Virus record (IMG/VR): IMGVR_UViG_3300028908_000005
Coordinates: 27,977-91,976 of that record
DNA: 64,000 bases
Source of the DNA: a virus
Direction: 5' to 3' (one strand)
The notes under the pieces are model-generated. The model ran no database searches and was not told where the DNA came from. It saw nothing but the letters and a program-made list of their open reading frames with translations. Positions 57,415-64,000 of this stretch are shown piece after piece. Every line of letters starts with the position of its first letter. Position 1 is the stretch's first letter. The translations under genes and the position numbers were made by a program.

Positions 57415-59640
57415 TCAGCAAACATTGGTCGAAGGGCACGTCCCATAAAAGGCTGATGTTTCAACGACGTCAGGATACGCTTTGCCGGCAAATGTCGCCG
57501 ATACGGTGACGCGGGCACTGCCGCCGTCGAGGATATTGCAGCCTTGTACCATGAATACCAGTTTAGCACCATCTCGGCTGTTCAGCAGATCCCAATGTGC
57601 CAACCAGCGCCCGCCGACGTACGGCAAATCGACAGGAACCATCCTACCAGTTGCCGGATCGCTCTTTTTAGCCGTATTTGGCACCAACTTTACTGAGCTA
57701 GCTGCAGACGGCACTGCTCCTCCACCGCCAGCAGCGAACACCTCGATTTTGATCGCGATATCGAGCGGCCCGCGGCATTTGTCAGTCGTATTGCAGAAAC
57801 CGTACCCGATGCCGAGTTTGTCGTCGCAATACTGGTAAATCGTCAGATTCTGCGGGTTATCCTCGCGGCAGTGCTTTTGCGCTAGCCACCGGCGGCGAGA
57901 GTCGGCATATATATCTCGCGACCGCTCTGCCCGTTTTGCCAGGATTCGCCATTTTTCGAATTGCTTCTGCATAGCTTTCTGCACGCGAACGTAGTCGTCG
58001 CATTCGCAGCACGGCTTACAATTATCGTGCAGCTGCATCGTATGCTGAACGGTATCGACGCGCCGCGGGTGCGAGTTGGTAATCGTGCCTGGCCGCTCGT
58101 ACCAAACGCAGTCTTTCGGCGTCAGTAGGAAATCCCCGTAAGCGTTCGGACCGACGCCATTGATGAATCGCAGCGATATGTCGACATCGCCGCAGCCGGG
58201 GTAGCGGCCTAAGCCGCTTCCTGGCGAGGCCGAAATCTTGATACGCCGGCCGGCTCTGATCGTCGTCTGCTCGATAGGGCTGAATGTCTCCTGCTGCTTT
58301 TCGATTGCTCCGCCGTCGGTCAGCTCGACATTGAATCCGCCGGTAAGGCTGATATGCCCAGTCAACCTATTTGAGCCGATCTTGATGCTTTTTACGCGCT
58401 TCGGCTGCCGCAAAATCGTGCGCGGGTCCAACAATGCGTACTGCGGCGCCATGTGTTCTTCAAAGTCGGGTGCTGTCGGGTTGCCTTTGCCATCACCTAC
58501 ACGGTGGACGAGCCGTAGCACGGACTCGCCGAGTATCCACTCGTGGACAAGCATATGGCTACCCCAAGGCCGGCTGCGATAATCCGTTGATTTGGTCGAA
58601 TCGAAAACCGCGTACCCGTCAGCGTCGGTTACAACCACGTCGTACGCGTGTGACGGTGTCGGTGCCCAGGCAGGTGGCGTGCTCGTCTTCGAGCCGAAGC
58701 CGTAGACGTAGATTATCCGCAACGGCAGTTTGAATGCGGAAAGCTTTGAGTTGTAATCGGAAGGGTCTTCGTACAAGAGATACGCGTCGGCAAACAGATA
58801 CTGCAGTTCGGGCACCGGCAGCGTAAATGGGTAGTCGAAACCGAGTTCTTGCGCTACCGATATCGGTCGCATATCGACGACATCGGCGATCGGTAACGGC
58901 GAACCGGATAAGAGATCGATAGCTGCGACCGGAAACTGCGCTACCGCTCCGGATGTTTTCGGTATGTGCGGCAGAAAACTGTCGGACGTTATAACAGTCG
59001 GCGGCACAACAGTCGCAGCTGCCGAAAGCGTTGCGAGCTGAATATCGATTTTCGGCGTCGGCGCTGGTACGCTCGCTTGCAGTTGTCTTACGGCTGTCTG
59101 TTTTGTCGTAGAGTTGTGCGTTACGAGCGATACTGGCAAAACCGCAGCTGTAGCGGCCAAAGCGGTTGCGGTGAAAGTCTCGCTACGCGTAGCATTAACC
59201 GTAACCGGATTGACCGAAGCTGTAGCGGTCAGCGCGGCTGCTGTGAAAGTCTCGCTAAGTGTAGCTGCAGCTGTAACTGCGTTGACCGAAGCTGTAGCGG
59301 TCAGCGCGGTTGCTGTGAAAGTCGCATTACGCGTAGCATTAACCGTAACCGGATTGACCGAAGCTGTAGTGGCCAAAGCGGTTGCTGTGAAAGTCGCATT
59401 ACGCGTAGCATTAACCGTAACCGGATTGACCGAAGCTGTAGTGGCCAAAGCGGTTGCTGTGAAAGTCGCATTACGCGTAGCATTAACCGTAACCGGATTG
59501 ATCGAAGCTGTAGCGGTCAGCGCCGTTGCTGTGAAAGTCTCGCTAAGCGTAGCATTAACCGTAACCGGATTGACCGAAACGGTTAACTTTGTAGCACCGT
59601 TAAGCGATACGCCGGATGTGATATCAACGACAGTTGCCAT
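57415..59640 (-). CDS. Tail protein with 24-aa repeats
   Basis: A 741-aa protein. The first 160 residues are six 24-residue repeats of the type ASVNPVTVNATRNATFTATA, all Thr/Ala/Val/Asn. A 250-residue domain follows with FDYPFTLPVPELQYLFADAY and SHAYDVVVTDADGYAVFDST, then a Cys-rich part (CKPCCECDDYVRVQKAMQKQ) and a beta-rich end. GPNAYGDFLLTPKDCVWYER resembles a segment of the 259-aa neighbour. The repeat part should form an extended beta rod. Probably a tail fibre or tape-like rod. Confidence 0.7.
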   Translation of the reverse strand: MATVVDITSGVSLNGATKLTVSVNPVTVNATLSETFTATALTATASINPVTVNATRNATFTATALATTASVNPVTVNATRNATFTATALATTASVNPVTVNATRNATFTATALTATASVNAVTAAATLSETFTAAALTATASVNPVTVNATRSETFTATALAATAAVLPVSLVTHNSTTKQTAVRQLQASVPAPTPKIDIQLATLSAAATVVPPTVITSDSFLPHIPKTSGAVAQFPVAAIDLLSGSPLPIADVVDMRPISVAQELGFDYPFTLPVPELQYLFADAYLLYEDPSDYNSKLSAFKLPLRIIYVYGFGSKTSTPPAWAPTPSHAYDVVVTDADGYAVFDSTKSTDYRSRPWGSHMLVHEWILGESVLRLVHRVGDGKGNPTAPDFEEHMAPQYALLDPRTILRQPKRVKSIKIGSNRLTGHISLTGGFNVELTDGGAIEKQQETFSPIEQTTIRAGRRIKISASPGSGLGRYPGCGDVDISLRFINGVGPNAYGDFLLTPKDCVWYERPGTITNSHPRRVDTVQHTMQLHDNCKPCCECDDYVRVQKAMQKQFEKWRILAKRAERSRDIYADSRRRWLAQKHCREDNPQNLTIYQYCDDKLGIGYGFCNTTDKCRGPLDIAIKIEVFAAGGGGAVPSAASSVKLVPNTAKKSDPATGRMVPVDLPYVGGRWLAHWDLLNSRDGAKLVFMVQGCNILDGGSARVTVSATFAGKAYPDVVETSAFYGTCPSTNVC
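59150..59600. repeat. Tandem 72-bp repeats inside tail gene
   Basis: About six 72-bp units coding for 24 residues. Several carry the same silent choices, and the units differ mainly in a CTAAGC/TTACGC block and GCGGTCAG/GTGGCCAA block. This indicates recent gene conversion or duplication. Confidence 0.85.
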
Positions 59641-59650
59641 AACCAGCTAC

Positions 59651-60073
59651 TTACGTGATGTTGATAATACCGTCAGAATCCCACTGAATCGTGAATGTGC
59701 CACTCGATACAGTTTGCGCACCACCGAAATCAATGGAACAGATTAGCGGGTCTGCCGGCGAAGTCGGAGTAGTATCGTGCAACACCGCGTGGTAAGCCGT
59801 AAATGTCGCTGATGTCCAAGATAGGTCATCTGCGTCGAAGACACCATCGTTATTGGTGTTATTCTGTGTGACCGATTTGTTCGCCAACGCTGCGCCACCG
59901 GCGGTATAACCGGTGCCGCTAATCTCGTTAGCGCTTACGCTGGACCAACCAATCGCCGATGCAGAGAACGAATGGGAGCTGTTCATCAACGCTACCTTTA
60001 CGGTGTCGTTGACAAGATCAAACGTCCCACTCATCAGCTCTGCTTTGAATTGATTATAAATACCAGACGCCAT
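59651..60073 (-). CDS. Phage virion protein of the MAxxxYxxFK family
   Basis: A 140-aa protein from the ATG at 60073, with AGGAGG 8 nt before it. It begins MASGIYNQFKAELMSGTFDL and continues VNDTVKVALMNSSHSF, a widespread phage structural pattern, with a beta-rich C-terminus (CSIDFGGAQTVSSGTFTIQW). Exact virion location is unknown. Confidence 0.75.
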   Translation of the reverse strand: MASGIYNQFKAELMSGTFDLVNDTVKVALMNSSHSFSASAIGWSSVSANEISGTGYTAGGAALANKSVTQNNTNNDGVFDADDLSWTSATFTAYHAVLHDTTPTSPADPLICSIDFGGAQTVSSGTFTIQWDSDGIINIT

Positions 60074-60074
60074 G

Positions 60075-60254
60075 TTATTGTCCTCCTGCTGGCCGTTTAG
60101 CACCAGCACTGATCTTGGGAACTTTTACCAAACAGTCCTTGCGGCCGTCGTCGTGATAGGTTTCGACGATTGTTAACGTAACCGGAACCTTTACGGCCTT
60201 TCCTTCGACTAACACATTTACGCTTCCTTGCTGCTGTTTTGTTTCTACTCTCAC
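60075..60254 (-). CDS. Small hypothetical protein (59 aa)
   Basis: A short gene found by reading the gap between the two neighbours. GTG at 60254 overlaps the upstream stop (TTGTGA) and the frame ends TAA at 60077-60075, one base from the next start. The protein is RVETKQQQGSVNVLVEGKAV followed by KVPVTLTIVETYHDDGRKDC and a basic, Gly-rich end. Three beta strands are likely. It fills the gap exactly, which supports it being real. Function unknown. Confidence 0.65.
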   Translation of the reverse strand: MRVETKQQQGSVNVLVEGKAVKVPVTLTIVETYHDDGRKDCLVKVPKISAGAKRPAGGQ

Positions 60255-61066
60255 AACGTCAACTCCAATGTTTTGTTGCTTTGAACGGTATCGCCTGGGA
60301 TTGTTGTTGCTGCTGACAGTTGATTGGCAGAGAAAATGGCGTCCAGCGATGGCGACATGAAAAATGTGCTGCGGGTACGTTTACGGCGGATAAGGTCTGG
60401 GTAGCCTTTGAGGGACTGCTCGTATAAGAAGGTCATTTCCGACTCATTTAATGCCCTAGTAAACGCGGCAAACATTGTCGCCGGACCATCTAACCACTTA
60501 TCGCCATAGCTACCTAAAATCAAGTTGTTTTCTGTCCCAACAGTAGCTGACAGTGTAGAGCTTACACATTTTTGACCATTGCGATATATTATAAACCCAT
60601 CTGTTTCCCCTGAGTTGAACGCCATTGCGCACTGCTGCCACCCATAAACAATATCACCTGTAGCCATAAGCCCAGTATTAGCTATCTGTGCTTCGATTTT
60701 ACCGCCGTTAAATTTTAATTCTGTCCCATAAGACTTATCTACCATGATTCTTGCGTACGCTTGTACTACCGGATTTGGTCTATACACGTAAGCAACATAT
60801 GTTATTTTCGTAGTACCAGCAATTCCAACAGAGGTTGCTGTTACAGTTGGCCCGTATCCGTCAAAATCTATCGCATGGCCGAACTTTGTAGCGCACCACG
60901 CACTACTATTGTCCACAGTTGCGTGATGTTTATTCAAACCAAAATCATATAATTTTCCTCCTGTATAGCACGAGATATGCGGCATCCACCAACCAACTAA
61001 GTTGTGAAATATATCATGGTCAGTAAGCGGACGAGCCAGATCAATGTCAGCGTACCAGTTGCTCAT
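60251..61066 (-). CDS. LamG/concanavalin-like fibre protein
   Basis: A 271-aa protein. LVGWWMPHISCYTGGKLYDF followed by HHATVDNSSAW, AIDFDGYG and later GFIIYRNGQKCVSSTL is the layout of LamG/concanavalin-type jelly rolls, which bind sugars. The sequence is more AT-rich than the rest of the window (60400-61000), suggesting separate transfer. The start overlaps the upstream stop as ATGA. Likely a carbohydrate-binding tail component. Confidence 0.7.
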   Translation of the reverse strand: MSNWYADIDLARPLTDHDIFHNLVGWWMPHISCYTGGKLYDFGLNKHHATVDNSSAWCATKFGHAIDFDGYGPTVTATSVGIAGTTKITYVAYVYRPNPVVQAYARIMVDKSYGTELKFNGGKIEAQIANTGLMATGDIVYGWQQCAMAFNSGETDGFIIYRNGQKCVSSTLSATVGTENNLILGSYGDKWLDGPATMFAAFTRALNESEMTFLYEQSLKGYPDLIRRKRTRSTFFMSPSLDAIFSANQLSAATTIPGDTVQSNKTLELTL

Positions 61067-61491
61067 TGGATCTCTTCGTTGTACGTATAAGCCGTGAGGG
61101 TCACGCTACTAGCAGCCTGATCCAGTTCACTCTTGAGCAGAATCTTAAACGCAAACGGCGAGATCGGAATATCGACCTTCGTTTGCCGTTGAGCTGATGT
61201 CACCGCTCTGGCAAGAAAAGCCTCGTCTGGTCCTTTAGCTGGATCGGTAGGAGTAGCGTCGCCATCTTCGTAATTTGTGCCGTCAAGCGAATAGAGTACA
61301 TACACCTCCACCGCTTTTCCTGCCGATGGCGCTGTTGAGCATGTAAACTGCAACTCTAGCGCCAGGAACCGGTCTTTGTTCGTGCTGTTATCAATAGCCG
61401 AACTCAGCAGGTTAGCTCCAGCGGCTAAACTCGCTGCACTAATACCAGTTGTCCGCGATGTAGCACTCGTCCATTTGATAGCATTAGCCAT
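61063..61491 (-). CDS. Tail-associated virion protein
   Basis: A 142-aa beta-rich protein (MANAIKWTSATSRTTGISAA, KAVEVYVLYSLDGTNYEDGD, FAFKILLKSELDQAASSVTL). AGGAG lies before the ATG at 61491. Such short 'MANxIxWT' proteins are common near phage fibres. Function not defined. Confidence 0.65.
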   Translation of the reverse strand: MANAIKWTSATSRTTGISAASLAAGANLLSSAIDNSTNKDRFLALELQFTCSTAPSAGKAVEVYVLYSLDGTNYEDGDATPTDPAKGPDEAFLARAVTSAQRQTKVDIPISPFAFKILLKSELDQAASSVTLTAYTYNEEIQ

Positions 61492-61948
61492 TTGCTTTTG
61501 CTCCTGTTACATCTGCGGCATACACTGTCCCAAGACCAAGCTCTTCTGCTCTGCTGATCTGCTGCGTTGCCATTGCGTACAACCCGTCTTTCTCATCTGC
61601 CGTCAGCACGCCGCCAGCAACAAGAGCATCGACCATCGCTGCCCGGTCAGGCAAAGACAGATCAAGCTCGGTACTGTCTCTGTCAATCAATCTGATCGCC
61701 GCTTTACATGCCCCACGTACGGCTCCAGACGCGTGTTCCGTAGCTGCAGTCTCGATACGTTCGTAGCGGCTTGCGATGTTGTTGTCATCATCGGCTCCGC
61801 CACCCGACCAAGCGAGCAGCGCAGCCGACGATAACGGAACAATGCGATCGCGATCCTTCGTATTCAGACTGTCAGCAATCTCTGCGTCGGTCATATCGGC
61901 GTATCCGCGGCCAAGCGGATCGTTAAGGATCTCTTCTCGCAGTGACAT
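61484..61948 (-). CDS. Tail-associated hypothetical protein
   Basis: A 154-aa helical protein. MSLREEILNDPLGRGYADMT and AEIADSLNTKDRDRIVPLSS match a recurring phage pattern found just before fibre genes. The rest is helical (RYERIETAATEHASGAVRGA). GGAGG is upstream, but with long spacing. Confidence 0.65.
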   Translation of the reverse strand: MSLREEILNDPLGRGYADMTDAEIADSLNTKDRDRIVPLSSAALLAWSGGGADDDNNIASRYERIETAATEHASGAVRGACKAAIRLIDRDSTELDLSLPDRAAMVDALVAGGVLTADEKDGLYAMATQQISRAEELGLGTVYAADVTGAKANG

Positions 61949-62376
61949 TACTCTTGCGCCTCCTGATATGCTTGCTTAGCTTCGTCTACAGCAGTTTGCG
62001 CTGCGGTAACTGCTTGTTGCAGTTCTTCGTTGTCAGGATCTGCTGCCGCTGCTTGCTTCGCAGCTTCCAACGCCTTCAGCAGTTCCGTCTCCTTGGCGAT
62101 CTTTGCCAGCTCGGCAGTAAATGTCGCCATAGCGGCAGCAAGCGTCGGACGCTCAGCAACAAAGCCCCAAAAGTCGGCAATGTTCAGGCTGATGTCCTGA
62201 TCGTCTTTCTCGTACAGTTCTTTCGTCTCGTAGTTGTAAGGCCGATACGAGACAACTGCATTTCCAGCAGCCGGTCGGATGACCAACAGCACGTTAAACC
62301 AGTTCGGATACGTCCGCTCCGGGACTGGGGGAACCGTAACAGGATTTACAGCTTGGATTTCGGGTAGGTCTGTCAT
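61948..62376 (-). CDS. Hypothetical coiled-coil protein
   Basis: A 142-aa protein with a folded start (NWFNVLLVIRPAAGNAVVSY) and a long Ala/Glu/Lys coiled coil (KALEAAKQAAAADPDNEELQ). The ATG overlaps the fibre stop as ATGA, with GGAGG 7 nt before it. Such chaperone-like or fibre-partner proteins are common directly after fibre genes, but the role is inferred from position only. Confidence 0.6.
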   Translation of the reverse strand: MTDLPEIQAVNPVTVPPVPERTYPNWFNVLLVIRPAAGNAVVSYRPYNYETKELYEKDDQDISLNIADFWGFVAERPTLAAAMATFTAELAKIAKETELLKALEAAKQAAAADPDNEELQQAVTAAQTAVDEAKQAYQEAQE

Positions 62377-64000
62377 TCGATAACCTCCATTAGAGTTTGA
62401 CCAGTAAGTTCTTCAACGAGAGCAACGAGCTTCTCCATGTTGACTCGTTTCGTTATACCCGTCTTAGTGTTATGAGAAAAGAATACCCACTCGCCTGTTT
62501 CTGGATCGTGCGGCGATAGTTGGGTTACGTTGCCTGCTTCGTCGCAAGCAAATAGCTCGACTGTTCCTGATACATCTTTGGCGTAGAGGCCAGCGGTGTC
62601 TGCTCCAAGTGTTGGATCTGCAGCATTGTCGCCAAGGACTAGGACTTTGCCGGAGTTAGCGGTAGGTTTTGTTGTCGTACCAATAAGCGTATCTGAGTTT
62701 AAGTTGATAGATTTACCACTATCGACAGTCAAACTAAGATCAGAATAAAGACAGCGGAAAAGATCGCGTTCCAGGTACGATGCACCTAAATATAATCTGT
62801 TATTCACATATACCGCACACCAATACGCGCCTGCAGAGGTCGCATATGTTTGAATATGAAAAACCCTGTGCGTTAAGGCCCAACATTCTATTGCGTGTGC
62901 AGAATTATAACCATCTATTGGATTGCTGATTTTTAATCCCACATCGCCGTCTACTGGTGTTTCTATATTCAATGTGCCGCTGCTATCAATTGACACATTC
63001 TGAGTGTCTAGCGATGACGAGTCACTGGTTCTGAAAGTGATGCTACCGCCGACACCTGCTTGGTCGATGTAGCTCGTACCGCCAGCATTATTGAACTCGA
63101 CAGTGTTGTTCGAAATGTCTGTCCAATAAGCTTCGCTGTCGTTTCCGACCCGCACACTTCTATTACCGCCTGTTATAGAAAAAACAGCAACATTTGGCGT
63201 CACTGACGTGTCCATAAAGCGGAAATTCGCAGCCCACTCCCCAAAATAAGACACATCTCCACCACTCCCAGAACTGTAGAAATATGACGCAGATGATCCA
63301 GTGCGGAAGTAAATTCTATTAGTATCGCCCCCAAGATTATCGCCGATATGCAAGCTGCCAGAGGTGCTGATTGTCCTATTAAATGAGATCCCACCATAAC
63401 CGGTGTAAATGCGCATATAATCCTTCGCATAAATAACTAAATCGTTTTGGCCAGCACCAATAATTTGCGAAGAATCAATATACGAACCGCCAATAAAATC
63501 AATCCTTCCTGGCGTCCCTGAAGAAGCTGCCCCAACACCAAGACCATTATTAAATTCTACATTACCGGCACTATCAATCGTCATCGCCGTCGTGTCTAGC
63601 GATGATGCGTTGCTTACACGCAATGACAACGAACCACCGACACCCGCTTGGTCGATAAACGATGCCGCCCCTGCGTTGTGGAACACGACATGGTTGTTAT
63701 CCATGCTGGTGTAGTACGTGTCTGCAGACTTACCAATCTGGAACGTACCACTCATGTTCAGTTCTGTTTCAGGGTCCAAATACCCAAACCCTGTGTAACC
63801 GCCGGACGTGACGAAAATACGCATCGCGTTATTTGTACGTATCTCGACACCGTGTGCCGTCCTGGCACCGAGCACCACTGACCCATTACCAGCAGAATAG
63901 CCAAGCAACCCAGTTATTGTTGATGAGCCCCACCATACCTCACCGTTGTAGACTTGCAATTTGGCACTTGGGTTTTCTATGCCAATACCAACAGGACCGT
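62373..64000 (-). CDS. Tail fibre, 5' end beyond right window edge
   Basis: At least 542 codons and still open at the right edge; the real start lies outside. The visible N-terminal part contains GPVGIGIENPSAKLQVYNG, a classic tail-fibre pattern. It is followed by degenerate repeats rich in Gly/Ser/Asp, with two near-copies of a unit (VVFHNAGAASFIDQAGVGGS and VEFNNAGGTSYIDQAGVGGS, then SLRVSNASSLDT and TFRTSDSSSLDT). The C-terminus has GLYAKDVSGTVELFACDEAG and a short helical end. No intramolecular chaperone domain of the S74 type is visible. Likely a major host-binding fibre. Confidence 0.75.
   Translation of the reverse strand, partial: GPVGIGIENPSAKLQVYNGEVWWGSSTITGLLGYSAGNGSVVLGARTAHGVEIRTNNAMRIFVTSGGYTGFGYLDPETELNMSGTFQIGKSADTYYTSMDNNHVVFHNAGAASFIDQAGVGGSLSLRVSNASSLDTTAMTIDSAGNVEFNNGLGVGAASSGTPGRIDFIGGSYIDSSQIIGAGQNDLVIYAKDYMRIYTGYGGISFNRTISTSGSLHIGDNLGGDTNRIYFRTGSSASYFYSSGSGGDVSYFGEWAANFRFMDTSVTPNVAVFSITGGNRSVRVGNDSEAYWTDISNNTVEFNNAGGTSYIDQAGVGGSITFRTSDSSSLDTQNVSIDSSGTLNIETPVDGDVGLKISNPIDGYNSAHAIECWALTHRVFHIQTYATSAGAYWCAVYVNNRLYLGASYLERDLFRCLYSDLSLTVDSGKSINLNSDTLIGTTTKPTANSGKVLVLGDNAADPTLGADTAGLYAKDVSGTVELFACDEAGNVTQLSPHDPETGEWVFFSHNTKTGITKRVNMEKLVALVEELTGQTLMEVIE

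Noticed and set aside
1-64000. tRNA or rRNA genes
   Set aside because: I saw no cloverleaf with a TTCGA-type T-arm and CCA end while reading, but no tRNA scan could be run, so short ones could be missed.

Overview
The window looks like an internal stretch of a large tailed dsDNA bacteriophage genome (Caudoviricetes). It has a terminase large subunit, a portal protein, a long run of tail-fibre/adhesin genes, and about 75 tightly packed small genes with stop/start overlaps (ATGA, GTGA, TTGA, TAATG). No ribosomal, tRNA or central-metabolism genes were seen. Almost everything is on the minus strand; only the terminase (13568-16915), the endonuclease nested in it, and one further gene (19591-20760) are on the plus strand. 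Ser/Gln-rich linkers and a recurrent Cys/Trp module in the tail proteins suggest a planctomycete-like host. Heptose-type sugar genes suggest an LPS-bearing Gram-negative host. Both host ideas are inference.

Region by region (minus-strand genes are read right to left). 1-7142: Rad50/Mre11 recombination nuclease pair, a HldE-like sugar kinase/nucleotidyltransferase fusion, a candidate Tad1/Acb2-type cyclic-nucleotide sponge and unknown small genes. 7143-10235: a 3 kb zone with only one small gene. It contains two hairpins with exactly complementary loops, AT-rich inverted and direct repeats, and a 1.8 kb array of twelve 30-nt hairpins embedded in a degenerate 5-bp periodic sequence. 10236-13569: small genes including an RNase H-like protein and small membrane proteins. 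13568-20760: the terminase, split by an intein at its Walker B motif. A LAGLIDADG homing endonuclease is encoded inside the intein but in another reading frame. A convergent primase-like zinc-finger gene and a second plus-strand gene follow. 20757-32517: accessory and nucleic-acid genes, including a Gp88-like protein, a Ycf46-like AAA ATPase with DUF1257 and DUF2997 partners, a MazG/HisE-like pyrophosphohydrolase, a thymidylate-kinase-like protein lacking its P-loop, CsrA and a DHH phosphoesterase. 32514-47919: two tandem paralogous glycosyltransferases, portal, unknown genes, a RuvC-like resolvase, a DnaQ-like protein, an exported thermonuclease-like protein, a third glycosyltransferase and a GT9 heptosyltransferase-like gene. 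47930-64000: tail fibres with collagen-like GXY stretches, 14-aa and 24-aa tandem repeats, a LamG-like protein, and a large fibre gene cut by the right edge.

How the genes may work together: Mre11/Rad50, RuvC-like, RNase H-like, DnaQ-like and primase-like proteins form a replication and recombination set. MazG-like and TMK-like proteins touch the nucleotide pool. CsrA could retune host translation. The HldE-like enzyme, the GT9 protein and three GT-A-type glycosyltransferases could form a glycosylation module acting on virion fibres or host surface sugars. The most unusual features are the intein with an overprinted endonuclease, the hairpin/pentamer array, the complementary-loop hairpin pair, and a 12-bp palindrome (GTATCCGGATAC) found six times, four of them in intergenic gaps.
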